From NCBI GenBank assembly GCA_024642245.1, contig JAHEBM010000003.1, forward strand, positions 47,084-111,083: DNA of 64,000 nucleotides, written 5' to 3'. Source of the stretch: Haliea sp. Lineage in GTDB: Bacteria > Pseudomonadota > Gammaproteobacteria > Pseudomonadales > Halieaceae. Both the position numbers and the translations under genes were made by a program. Numbering within the stretch: the first letter of the stretch is position 1; the number at the start of each line of letters is the position of its first letter. Positions 31,540-40,823 of the stretch are shown here, in pieces. A model generated the notes under the pieces. It saw only the letters and a program-made list of their open reading frames with translations, ran no database searches and was not told the DNA's origin.

Positions 31540-33126
31540 CTAAAGTGCCCGGTACTGGGCAAAATAGCCATCCAGGTACTGCTCGAAGCTGATCTTGTCG
31601 GATTGTTCGATGTCGCGCTGTGCCGCAAGTGAGCGCCGGGCTTCCTCCTCGAAGACGGACTGCAGGTGCTGTTCCAGGGGTCGCTCGCGAAAGTACTTTG
31701 CCCACTGCTCGCTATAGGCCATGGTCAGCCGGAAATAGGGCAGCTGTTTTTCCCGCATTTCACGCAGCACCCGGGCGGAGGGTGTCAGCTCCGGGTCGGC
31801 GACCTTGGCAGCCTGCTGCTGCACGGTGTCACCGTGCAGTGACGATCCGGTGGCGCTGTCGAGCAGATCGGCTACCTGTCGCAGCCCGACGAACAGGTCT
31901 GCGGCGCATTCTGTGAGCGGTTTTGGCCCTGCTGGTGTGTGCAGCAGCAAGCCGGGCATCCTGCCCCGATTCACCACGGCCTCGAGATTGGCGGACTGGG
32001 TCGCCTGTTCTGCATCGTTGCACGCCGGACTCTCATCCAGCAGGCAAAACAGCAGGAAGGTATCCAGGAATCGCATCTGCGCGGCATCGATGCCAACGGG
32101 TGAAAAGGGACTGACATCAACGCAACGAACCTCCACGTACTCGATGCCGCGGCGATGCAGTGCCGTTAAGGGAGTCTCCCCGGGCTGGGTCACCCGCTTG
32201 GGCCGTATCGGGCTGTAAAACTCGTTCTCGATCTGCAGCAGGCTGTCGCTCAGCTGCTGATAGTCACCGTGCTGGCCCCTGGGTATGTTGCGGTAGTCCG
32301 GGTGGGGGCTCAGGATGGCACTGCGCAGGGTCTCCACGTAATTGTCGAGGCAGTTGTAACAGACATTCAGGTCCTTCTGGGCGGCGCTGTTGTAGCCCAG
32401 GTCACCCATCCGCAATGCGGTGCCGAAGGGCAGGTGCAGACTGCGACCCTGGGCATCGAATGGCTCCAGCCCGGGATTTTCCCGGCCCCTGAGGAAGCTG
32501 GCGCAGATCGCCGGTGAAGCGCCATACAGGTAGATCAGCAGCCATGAGTGACGGCGGAAGTTACGAATCAGGGCGAGGTAAGCGGTGCTTATGTAATCGG
32601 AGAGCTCGCCTGGGCAGCCGGCCTTATTCCAGGCTTGCTCCCAGTAGGCATCAGGCATCGAGAAATTGTAATGAATGCCGGCGATGGCTTGCATAAGGCG
32701 GCCGTAGCGATGCCCCAGCCCGAAGCGGTAGACGGTCTTCATGCGCGCCACGTTGGAGCTGCCATAGCGAGCGACCGGAATGCTGTCGTCGCCGCTCACG
32801 ATGCAGGGCATGCTGGCCGACCACAGCATCTCGTTGCCGAGCTGCTGGTAGGCGAAGCTGTGGATGTCCTCGAGAGTCTCCAGGCTCTGCTCGATCCCCG
32901 TGCTTACCGGAGTGATAAACTCGAGCAGCGCTTCCGAGTAGTCAGTGGTTATCGAGGTGTGGGTCAGGGGCGAGCCAAGCCCGGGTGGGTGTGGGGTCTG
33001 GGCCAGCTTGCCCTCTGCGGTGATGCGCAGGCTTTCCTTTTCCAGCCCTCGCCTGATTGTCCTGAGCATGGCCTGGGAGGCGGGATCTGCCAGGGCCTGC
33101 AATTGGGCGTGCAACTGGGAGGGCAA
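31540..33126 (-). CDS. gshA: Glutamate-cysteine ligase
   Basis: RRGLEKESLRITAEGKLAQTPHPPGLGSPLTHTSITTDYSEALLEFITP. Confidence 0.97.
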   Translation of the reverse strand: MPSQLHAQLQALADPASQAMLRTIRRGLEKESLRITAEGKLAQTPHPPGLGSPLTHTSITTDYSEALLEFITPVSTGIEQSLETLEDIHSFAYQQLGNEMLWSASMPCIVSGDDSIPVARYGSSNVARMKTVYRFGLGHRYGRLMQAIAGIHYNFSMPDAYWEQAWNKAGCPGELSDYISTAYLALIRNFRRHSWLLIYLYGASPAICASFLRGRENPGLEPFDAQGRSLHLPFGTALRMGDLGYNSAAQKDLNVCYNCLDNYVETLRSAILSPHPDYRNIPRGQHGDYQQLSDSLLQIENEFYSPIRPKRVTQPGETPLTALHRRGIEYVEVRCVDVSPFSPVGIDAAQMRFLDTFLLFCLLDESPACNDAEQATQSANLEAVVNRGRMPGLLLHTPAGPKPLTECAADLFVGLRQVADLLDSATGSSLHGDTVQQQAAKVADPELTPSARVLREMREKQLPYFRLTMAYSEQWAKYFRERPLEQHLQSVFEEEARRSLAAQRDIEQSDKISFEQYLDGYFAQYRAL

Positions 33127-33247
33127 GCGAAGCTCCTTTTTCCTTGGAGGGTTGCGCGGAAAGCCGGGGACTCTTTGCCATCCGGGCAGCGGGCGTCAAG
33201 TGTATATTTCCCCGGCGGCTGAGTACAGGCATGGCTGGTTTGCGGCC

Positions 33248-34312
33248 TCAGGCGATCCTGTGCATGGTTTTGTCCAGAAGCTGGCAGGCAAAATTGCCCT
33301 GTACCTCCTGCATCTGGCCGGTTGCCAGCATGATGCGGGACAGGATCAGGGCGTAGCGCATCCCGGCGAAAACCAGGTAATAGTCATAGTCCCGGGAAGA
33401 AAAGCCGGATTGACGCTCCCATTGGGCGATGGTGTCCTCGTAGGCCGGCAGGCCCGCCAGCCTGGGCATGCCCAGCCCCTCGGAGAAGGTGGCATCGAGG
33501 TAGTTGAACCAGGCCAGGTCCTGCACCGGGTTACCCAGCACCGCCATTTCCCAGTCGAGCATCGCGGCGACCCCATCCAGGGATTCCTTGAAAATAATAT
33601 TGCCCAGGCGAGAGTCTCCCCAGCACAGCACCGTGGGTTCCCGGGCGGGCTGGTGGGCCTGTAACCAGTCCAGCGCCGCCTGGCATATCGGGTGGCCCTC
33701 GCCCTCGAGTGCCCAGTCCAGGTAGTTTTGCCAATAGGCCAGTTGCTGTTGCAGGGGGCTGCTGCCGGGCACATCGAGGTGCCCGAAACCCAGCTGCCTG
33801 TAATCCAGCCGATGAAAGCGTGCCATGCTATCTACCGCGGCATGCCACATGGCGGCGCGCTGGGCTTCGGTGGTTTCATGCACCATCCACCCGTCCATAT
33901 TGTAGGGCGGCATATCGGTAGGAATCCTGCCCGCGGTGCGCTTCATCAGGTAGAACTGTACCCCCAGCAGGGACCGGTCCAGCTCCAGCCCGCGCAGTTC
34001 GGGCACCGGGATATCACTGTTGCGGCCAAGGCTCTCCATGACCTGGTATTGCAGGCCGAGGTCGTAGGCCGGGAAAACAGGACGTTCTATCTCGGGCTGC
34101 AGGCGACCGACGCAGGGCTCTATGTAACTCTCCCCGGCCGCCTGCCAGTGCACATCGAACAGCAGGGTCACATTGGACATACCGCTGGATTCGGGGATGT
34201 TAAGCGAGGGAATGTGCACCGGGTGTCCACGTTTGTCGGATAACCAGGACTCCAGCTTGCGGCGAGTGCTTTCGCTGTCCTGGACCAGCGGAGTGGGGCG
34301 TTCGTTTTGCAC
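33248..34312 (-). CDS. Phosphotransferase family protein (aminoglycoside phosphotransferase/ACAD10-like kinase fold)
   Basis: VLCWGDSRLGNIIFKESLDGVAAMLDWEMAVLGNPVQDLAWF. Confidence 0.92.
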   Translation of the reverse strand: MQNERPTPLVQDSESTRRKLESWLSDKRGHPVHIPSLNIPESSGMSNVTLLFDVHWQAAGESYIEPCVGRLQPEIERPVFPAYDLGLQYQVMESLGRNSDIPVPELRGLELDRSLLGVQFYLMKRTAGRIPTDMPPYNMDGWMVHETTEAQRAAMWHAAVDSMARFHRLDYRQLGFGHLDVPGSSPLQQQLAYWQNYLDWALEGEGHPICQAALDWLQAHQPAREPTVLCWGDSRLGNIIFKESLDGVAAMLDWEMAVLGNPVQDLAWFNYLDATFSEGLGMPRLAGLPAYEDTIAQWERQSGFSSRDYDYYLVFAGMRYALILSRIMLATGQMQEVQGNFACQLLDKTMHRIA

Positions 34313-34531
34313 AAAGTGATACCTTTATCTGGGTTTACGCAGCTATGGTATATGTTTCACGGCGCGAAGTGTCCAGCTTCATTATTACTGCGGTTTGTTA
34401 TTGCACTGGCACTTGTCCGGCTGTCCGAAGATGCTACAGTACCGGGGCGCGGCAGGGCCAGTACCCGCTAAACTGGGCATCGCTGACGCAGTGGTGAGAT
34501 TAACGACAAAAGGCGGTGCCAGGCACAGGCC

Positions 34532-35692
34532 ATGATTCATGAGGGACGTGTTTTGAGAATTTCCGAATGGCTGAAAATCCTGTCGACAGAGGGTGGCTCT
34601 GACCTTTACCTGAGCACTGGCGCACCGCCTTGTGCCAAGTTCCAGGGGCAGCTCAAGCCGATAGCCAGCGATATCCTGCGCCCCGGTGAGATCAGGGAGA
34701 TTGCCAACGAAATCATGGACGCCACCCAGCGTGCCGAGTTCGAGCAGGAGCTGGAGATGAACCTGGCGATGTCGATTTCGGGATACGGGAGGTTCCGGGT
34801 CAATATATTCGTACAGCGCAATGAGGTGGGTATCGTTGCGCGTAATATCGTCGCCGATATCCCCAATTGGCAGGATTTGCGCCTGCCGCCCATCCTCACC
34901 GAGGTGATGATGCGAAAGCGCGGCCTGGTGCTCTTCGTTGGCGCTACGGGCTCCGGCAAATCCACCTCGCTGGCGGCGCTGATCGATTACCGCAACAGCA
35001 ACAGCAGTGGCCATATCGTGACCATTGAAGATCCGGTGGAATACGTGCACAACCACAAGAAATCCATCGTAAACCAGCGCGAAGTCGGGGTGGATACCCG
35101 CAGCTGGCACAATGCACTGAAGAACACCCTGCGCCAGGCGCCGGATGTGATCCTGATCGGCGAGATCCGCGATCGCGAGACCATGGAGCATGCACTTGCT
35201 TTCGCAGAAACCGGTCACCTGTGTATCTCGACCCTGCACGCCAACAATGCCAACCAGGCCCTGGATCGGATCATCAACTTTTTTCCCGAGGATCGCCGTC
35301 AGCAGTTGTTGATGGACCTGTCATTGAACATCCAGGCCTTCGTGTCGCAGCGGCTTATCCCCACCCTGGAGGGCAAGCGCTGCGCGGCCATCGAGGTGAT
35401 GCTGGGTACGCCGCTGATCGCCGAGCTTATCCTCAGGGGTGAGATCGACGGTGTGAAGGAAGTCATGCGCAAGTCGGAAAATGCCGGTATGAAGACCTTT
35501 GATACCGCCTTGTTCGAGTTGTACCAGGAGGGCCTGATCTCAGAAGAGGAGGCCGTGCGTAATTCCGACTCCGCCAATAACGTCCGTCTCAAGATCAAGT
35601 TTGCCAAGGAAAGCGGTGGCGGTGGCAAGGCGGAACTGGGAGGACTCAGTCTTGCCAACCTGGACGATGAGGACACCGGTAATTTTTTCTAG
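34532..35692 (+). CDS. pilU: PilT/PilU family type IV pilus ATPase, PilU-like
   Basis: LVLFVGATGSGKSTSLAALIDYRN, HIVTIEDPVEYVHNHKKSIVNQREVGVDT, C-terminal extension typical of PilU. Confidence 0.94.
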   Translation: MIHEGRVLRISEWLKILSTEGGSDLYLSTGAPPCAKFQGQLKPIASDILRPGEIREIANEIMDATQRAEFEQELEMNLAMSISGYGRFRVNIFVQRNEVGIVARNIVADIPNWQDLRLPPILTEVMMRKRGLVLFVGATGSGKSTSLAALIDYRNSNSSGHIVTIEDPVEYVHNHKKSIVNQREVGVDTRSWHNALKNTLRQAPDVILIGEIRDRETMEHALAFAETGHLCISTLHANNANQALDRIINFFPEDRRQQLLMDLSLNIQAFVSQRLIPTLEGKRCAAIEVMLGTPLIAELILRGEIDGVKEVMRKSENAGMKTFDTALFELYQEGLISEEEAVRNSDSANNVRLKIKFAKESGGGGKAELGGLSLANLDDEDTGNFF

Positions 35693-35709
35693 TTTTCGCT
35701 GCGTACCGG

Positions 35710-36069
35710 TCAGTTTTCCATACTCGCCAGCAGGCTGATCCAGCTGTCGATATCCGAGTCGCCTGCGTTGAGCAACGCGAATCCGGCAGTCCAGGTGTTG
35801 TCCTGTTCCAGGTCTTGCAGGCACCACCTGACTTCACCCGCCAGGCAGAGTGTATCCGGCGCATCAGGCAAGTCCACGCCAATCAGCAGGATTGCCCCGA
35901 CCACCAGTTCATGCTCGAGGCTGACGCGCAGCCCGCCCCGTGATACGTCCAGGGTTTTACAGATAGCCACTTTGCCCGAATCGGCACTGCCGACGCCCGG
36001 TGAGACCAGTTCTATAAAAACAGTACTCTCAACCGGCAACCGTAAATGTTGGCGCTGCTCCTCAGCCAT
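35710..36069 (-). CDS. PilZ domain-containing protein
   Basis: MAEEQRQHLRLPVESTVFIELVSP...ICKTLDVSRGGLRVSLEHELVVGAILLIGVDLPD; RxxxR and D/NxSxxG-type motif. Confidence 0.85.
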   Translation of the reverse strand: MAEEQRQHLRLPVESTVFIELVSPGVGSADSGKVAICKTLDVSRGGLRVSLEHELVVGAILLIGVDLPDAPDTLCLAGEVRWCLQDLEQDNTWTAGFALLNAGDSDIDSWISLLASMEN

Positions 36070-36096
36070 TGCTCGTAATTCCTTCCCGTGGCCCAA

Positions 36097-38136
36097 TCAG
36101 GTTTCTGATTTCTTTTTTACCCGGTTTATCTCGTCCCTGAAGTTGGACCGGGTTTCCAGTACGTCTACCATGCCGCTCTCCATAAGTGCCAACAACTCAC
36201 CGTGGCTGAGCTGCCGCATCTTGATACCACTGCGGTTGACGAAAATATAGTGATTGTTCTCGCGGTCGTGCACCGCCAGTTTTGCAAGCAGGGGAGTGTC
36301 GCCATCGTGAAACCCCAGCCAGGCGCCCATTGGAAGAGCCGCTGCTGGGGGATCACTGGCCCGGGCCGCAAAGCCCTCCAGGGTCGGATCGGCCGGCCTG
36401 TGCTGCATGTGGGTATCCGGCTCGGCACTGGCCGCACTTTGCGGCGGTGGCTGCTGGCCGCCCGGTGCTGCGGACTGCCCCGGGCGCACGGCGTCCTGTT
36501 GCTCCCTTTGGCGCCGGTGGGCGTCATCCCATTCCTGCTGCAGTTCCCTGGCCTCTCGCTCCTCCAGCGCCTGCTGCTGCGCCTCCGTTTGCTGCTCCTC
36601 CCGCTGCGCGGCTTCTGCTTTCTCCCGTTCGCGGCGCTCGACTTCTTCCTCCTCGCGGGCGAGTTGCTCTTCCCGCTCGCGCTCCAGCCGCGCTTGCTCC
36701 TGCTCCAGCCGCTGGCGTTCCTCCTCTTCGCGGCGGGCCTGCAATACCGCGGGCCCGAGCAGCTTGTCGAGCTCGTCCGTGTTGTTGATACCCGCAGCAC
36801 TGGCCAGCGAGCGGCTGAAACTGGCGCCGCTGTCCAGGGAAGTGACGCTGCCGCTATCGAGCAGAGCCGAAAACGCCTCGTAGCTCTGTTGTAACACCTT
36901 GATCCCTGCCAGGTTGGCGAACATCAGCTCACCGGCAGCCTCCATTTGCAATACCAGGCGGACCCTGACAGGATCACCATCGCCGAGGTCGACGCTGAAC
37001 CACTGCCCCTCGCGGACCGATGCCAGCGCACCGGGTGCCGAACCCGCGCCGCCCGCACCAGCCACGCCAAGCAATGGAATTTGCTCCATATCCAGCGGTC
37101 GCTTCCGAAGGATTTGCATATGCGCATATTCCACCATGCCCATGGCGTTCTCTATGGCATCACTATCATGCTGCAGGCTGAGCAGCCAGCGTCTCAGCTC
37201 CCTGGGAAGCTGGGTCACGATTTCAAACAGGTGCTGGCGCCGCCCGGGGTCTTCCTCGTCCTTGGGGGCTTGCACTGAGTCCAGCAAGGAGCTGGTAGCG
37301 GCGCTCATATGGGCCCACTGTTCCGAGTCTGCGCCGAATTTCAGCAGGACCAGCTGCGCGCTGTCATACCAGGGGCCCTTGAGAAACGTGCCTATCGTCG
37401 GCGGGGCGGAAAATTCCTGCAGCGCCTCATTAATCATGTCGGCGGCGACCCGTTTTGCTTCGGCGGTCTTGACCCGGCCTGTTTCCGCCTCGGCCATACG
37501 CTGGGCCATGCGGCTGGCACGTGCCAGGTCCCGCTCCGTATCGGCCACCACCCTGGTACACAGCCCATCAAGGTCACAGCCTGGTGTTTCGAACCATTTG
37601 AGGGCCTCCTCAACAGCCATGCCCACCTGCTTTTGCACGCCCTGCCCGGCCCTGCCGGTCCTGGCCTGCCAACCCACCGCGGCCAGCTGCAGGCTGTCCA
37701 GCATCAGGTGCAGGTGGTGGCCGCCGGGGGTAAGGAAATCCGGCTCAGTCAGTGCGAGTGCTGCCACCAGCGGTTTCAGACGGCGCAGTTCCTGCAGCAG
37801 GTCCGGTTCCAGTGGGAATTGCTCTTCCCAGGTGTCAAAGGCCGACCCCACCCAGTCCAGTATTGCCATTTGCTCGTTTGTCGGCAGGGCCGGGTCCCCG
37901 ATCGACTCGGTCTGGGCCAGGATGGACTGCATGGGGGTCAATGCCAGGTCGGTTGTGCCGTGCAGATATGCCATCAACTCCTGCGGTTCCATGGGCTCTA
38001 TATCTGAAGCAATGGAATTCGATTCGGCGTAGCGTTGCAGCACCAGCTCGCGCAGTGAACAGGGGAGGGGAAAATGTTCAGCTGTCAGCTTCAGTGGTTC
38101 AACTTCCAGATTATCAGGCCGATCAGGTAAACCCAT
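36097..38136 (-). CDS. DUF1631 family protein
   Basis: Long helical N-terminus, E/R/Q-rich coiled coil, two repeated C-terminal barrel-like segments. Start 38136 inferred. Confidence 0.85.
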   Translation of the reverse strand: MGLPDRPDNLEVEPLKLTAEHFPLPCSLRELVLQRYAESNSIASDIEPMEPQELMAYLHGTTDLALTPMQSILAQTESIGDPALPTNEQMAILDWVGSAFDTWEEQFPLEPDLLQELRRLKPLVAALALTEPDFLTPGGHHLHLMLDSLQLAAVGWQARTGRAGQGVQKQVGMAVEEALKWFETPGCDLDGLCTRVVADTERDLARASRMAQRMAEAETGRVKTAEAKRVAADMINEALQEFSAPPTIGTFLKGPWYDSAQLVLLKFGADSEQWAHMSAATSSLLDSVQAPKDEEDPGRRQHLFEIVTQLPRELRRWLLSLQHDSDAIENAMGMVEYAHMQILRKRPLDMEQIPLLGVAGAGGAGSAPGALASVREGQWFSVDLGDGDPVRVRLVLQMEAAGELMFANLAGIKVLQQSYEAFSALLDSGSVTSLDSGASFSRSLASAAGINNTDELDKLLGPAVLQARREEEERQRLEQEQARLEREREEQLAREEEEVERREREKAEAAQREEQQTEAQQQALEEREARELQQEWDDAHRRQREQQDAVRPGQSAAPGGQQPPPQSAASAEPDTHMQHRPADPTLEGFAARASDPPAAALPMGAWLGFHDGDTPLLAKLAVHDRENNHYIFVNRSGIKMRQLSHGELLALMESGMVDVLETRSNFRDEINRVKKKSET

Positions 38137-38291
38137 AAAGCAACCAGCAGGGCGAGGCGCAATTTCCCGGGCCTGGGTTTCTCTTCCTGGCTGCGCGTCC
38201 TGGCGATGTTGAAGGAGCCACAGGCGAGGCAAGCGCCATCCTGACCACTTGATTTACCGCGGTAGCTGCAGTCCTTGCAGGTGTAGTTCAT
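38091..38291 (-). CDS. Small zinc-ribbon protein with C-terminal TM helix
   Basis: 66 aa MNYTCKDCSYRG...GACLACGSFN plus LRLALLVALWVYLIGLIIWKLNH; overlaps DUF1631 start. Confidence 0.75.
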   Translation of the reverse strand: MNYTCKDCSYRGKSSGQDGACLACGSFNIARTRSQEEKPRPGKLRLALLVALWVYLIGLIIWKLNH

Positions 38292-38296
38292 GGGGA

Positions 38297-39721
38297 TTAC
38301 TTGGTGCTCTTGAGAAGTTGATCGACGATGCGTTCGAGCTGCTTAAGGTTATTGCATTCGGCGCTAAAATGACAGGCGCTCTGGTAGCGCAGCATTTCCG
38401 AATCGCCGCTGCCCCAGACCCTGCGGGATTCGGGATTCAGCCAGATAACCTGGCGCGCGCGCTGGTAGACGCTCTGCATGATATCAAGCCTGGGGTCGCC
38501 ATTGTTGTTACGGGCATCCCCCAGGACGATTACCGTGGTGTTGCTGTTGATGTCATCCAGCGCCAGTTTGGCGAAATCCTGCAGGCTGTTGCCGTAGTCA
38601 GTAGCGCCCCCGTACTTCCAGTTCACCAGTTCAATGGCTTTTTCCACCGGGTAATCATCGAAGTAATTGCTCACCTCGCCCAGGTGGCTCGAAAACGCAA
38701 AACTGCGCACCTTGGGCAGTACATCCTGCAGGCTGTACAGGAACAGCAACAGGAATTTGGCATACGCGGCGACCGAACCGCTCACGTCGCACACGGCAAG
38801 AATCTGCGGCTTTTCCTTGCGGATCTGGCGCCAGTAAGTATTGAACATGACTCCGTCGTTGGGGATCCCCTTGCGCATGGTCTTTGCCATGTTCAATTGG
38901 CCGCGCTTGAGTTGCCTGCGCTTGCGGGAGTGGCGGCTGGCGAGTTTTTTGGCCATTTTGCGCACCAGCTCGTGCACCTTGTGCAGGTAGATATACTCGA
39001 TATTGTTGAGCCTGGTTTTGCTCAGGACGTCGTCCATGAACTGTTTTGTCTTGCCCTCGGCGTGCAGCAGGTATTCTCGCTCGACGACATCGCGCACCTG
39101 TTCGCGCAGTATATCCCTGTAGCGCTGCAGCTCGATCAGTGCCGGGCTCTGTTGCCGCTCAAGCTCGATGACAGCGGCGCGCAGTTGTTCTTCACCCATC
39201 GCATCGAGGATCTTGCGGGTGAACTGTCCCTTCTGGGTGAACAGCTGAATTTGCCGCAGGTTCACCTGCTCTGCCGCGCGGCCGATCGCCATGGTCAGCT
39301 CGTTGCGATCATTATTCACCAGGCTTTGCATCAGCGGGGAATCGAGCAGTGCCTGTATAGACGGGCTCTGCGACCCCGCGGCGGCGAGGGGCGAAAGCTC
39401 AGCTGCGTCATTGTCGGAGCGGCCTGGCTCGCCCGGGTGTTCCTCGACCTCGGGTGGGCTTTGGGTGCCCGCATCTTCCCGCGCGTCCTGCCCTGAAAAA
39501 TCTGACAGGCGCTGGTAAAAGTAGCGGTCGAAACAGGCCAGGAATACGGCCTCCTCCTCAGGTGTCTTGGCCAGGGTCATGGCAAGCCCATCGCGCAGCA
39601 GCTGCCGATCGGCATAGCCAAGGGTTGTTGCCACGGTCATCGCATCGAGGGTTTCTGCGGGCGATACCCTGACATCATGGGTGCGCAGTACTTGTATAAA
39701 GCTGACGAGATTCGATTGCAT
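38297..39721 (-). CDS. VWA domain-containing CoxE-like protein
   Basis: MQSNLVSFIQVLRTHDVRVSPAETLDAM; QILAVCDVSGSVAAYAKFLLLFLYSL; paired with MoxR ATPase. Confidence 0.92.
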   Translation of the reverse strand: MQSNLVSFIQVLRTHDVRVSPAETLDAMTVATTLGYADRQLLRDGLAMTLAKTPEEEAVFLACFDRYFYQRLSDFSGQDAREDAGTQSPPEVEEHPGEPGRSDNDAAELSPLAAAGSQSPSIQALLDSPLMQSLVNNDRNELTMAIGRAAEQVNLRQIQLFTQKGQFTRKILDAMGEEQLRAAVIELERQQSPALIELQRYRDILREQVRDVVEREYLLHAEGKTKQFMDDVLSKTRLNNIEYIYLHKVHELVRKMAKKLASRHSRKRRQLKRGQLNMAKTMRKGIPNDGVMFNTYWRQIRKEKPQILAVCDVSGSVAAYAKFLLLFLYSLQDVLPKVRSFAFSSHLGEVSNYFDDYPVEKAIELVNWKYGGATDYGNSLQDFAKLALDDINSNTTVIVLGDARNNNGDPRLDIMQSVYQRARQVIWLNPESRRVWGSGDSEMLRYQSACHFSAECNNLKQLERIVDQLLKSTK

Positions 39722-39845
39722 GCTGCTGACACTCGAGTGACCTGTGGTCACTGTATAACAGATGGGATTGGCTTGCAGCCGCACCCCGGCGGCACATCGG
39801 ACCCGTGGCCCGTTTGGCGCGTGGGCCGGGAGCACGGCCGGCATC

Positions 39846-40787
39846 TTAAGTGGCTTGGTTTTCCCGCAGTATGGAGCGCAGTTCGCCGTCGGCGGCCTCG
39901 ATATCGTCCTCGAATTTGAGCAGTACATTCAGGGTGCTGCGCACCAGCTCCTCATCGAGCTGGTCGGCGTGCAGCAGCAGCAGGCTGCGCGCCCAGTCGA
40001 TGGTCTCGGAGATTGCCGGGGATTTCTTCAGGTCCAGCTGGCGAAGTGAATGCACGAATTCGACCAGTTGGTGCCTGAGCTGCGCATCCACGTTCGGCAC
40101 GCGGCTGCGGACGATGCGCTCCTCGAGTTCCACGGTCGGAAAGGGAATATACAGGTGCAGGCAGCGGCGCTTGAGTGCGTCGGATATATCGCGTGTGTTG
40201 TTGCTGGTGAGGAATACCATTGGCGAGGTGCGAGCCTTGATCGTGCCTATCTCGGGAATCGATACCTGGTAGTCGGACAATATCTCCAGCAACAGGGATT
40301 CAAATTCGTAGTCCGATTTGTCTATCTCGTCGATCAGCAGAATCGCGCCGCGTTCCTGCTGCATCGCCTTGAGCAGTGGCCTGGGCTCGAGGAAGTCTTC
40401 CGAGTAGAAAATATCACCGAACTGGTGCAGGCGTTCAACCGATTCGGCAAGCCCCTTCGCCCCTTTCAGCAAGTCTCCCAGCTTTTCCTTCAGCACCTGG
40501 GTGTAGAGCAGCTGCTTGCCGTACTTCCATTCGTACAGGGCCTTGGCTTCATCGAGTCCCTCGTAGCATTGCAGGCGTATCAGCGGGAGATCCAGCAGTT
40601 GTGCAGTGGTCTTGGCCAGCTCGGTCTTGCCTACACCGGGCGGGCCCTCCACCAGTATGGGTTTGCGCAGTTGGAACGCCAGGAATACGGCAGTGGCTAT
40701 CTTGGGGCTGCAGATATAACCGAAGGACTCAAAGCCCTGCTCGATCTCTTTGACCGAGCCCAGTTGGGGGAAATCGTCTAGTTGCAC
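39846..40787 (-). CDS. MoxR family AAA+ ATPase
   Basis: PILVEGPPGVGKTELAKTTAQLLDLPLIRLQCYEGLDEAKALYEW; ILLIDEIDKSDYEFE. Confidence 0.95.
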   Translation of the reverse strand: MQLDDFPQLGSVKEIEQGFESFGYICSPKIATAVFLAFQLRKPILVEGPPGVGKTELAKTTAQLLDLPLIRLQCYEGLDEAKALYEWKYGKQLLYTQVLKEKLGDLLKGAKGLAESVERLHQFGDIFYSEDFLEPRPLLKAMQQERGAILLIDEIDKSDYEFESLLLEILSDYQVSIPEIGTIKARTSPMVFLTSNNTRDISDALKRRCLHLYIPFPTVELEERIVRSRVPNVDAQLRHQLVEFVHSLRQLDLKKSPAISETIDWARSLLLLHADQLDEELVRSTLNVLLKFEDDIEAADGELRSILRENQAT

Positions 40788-40823
40788 CGGGGTACCTCGT
40801 GGAGCGGCCGACCATTGTACATA

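Noticed and set aside
36097-36800. E/R/Q-rich segment as a DNA repeat or CRISPR-like array
   Set aside because: Repetitiveness is codon-level from a coiled coil; no regularly spaced identical repeats
36899-38032. 377-aa plus-strand ORF antisense to DUF1631
   Set aside because: Ser/Arg-rich shadow of a GC-rich coding strand
38249-39496. 415-aa plus-strand ORF
   Set aside because: Antisense to the VWA/CoxE-like gene
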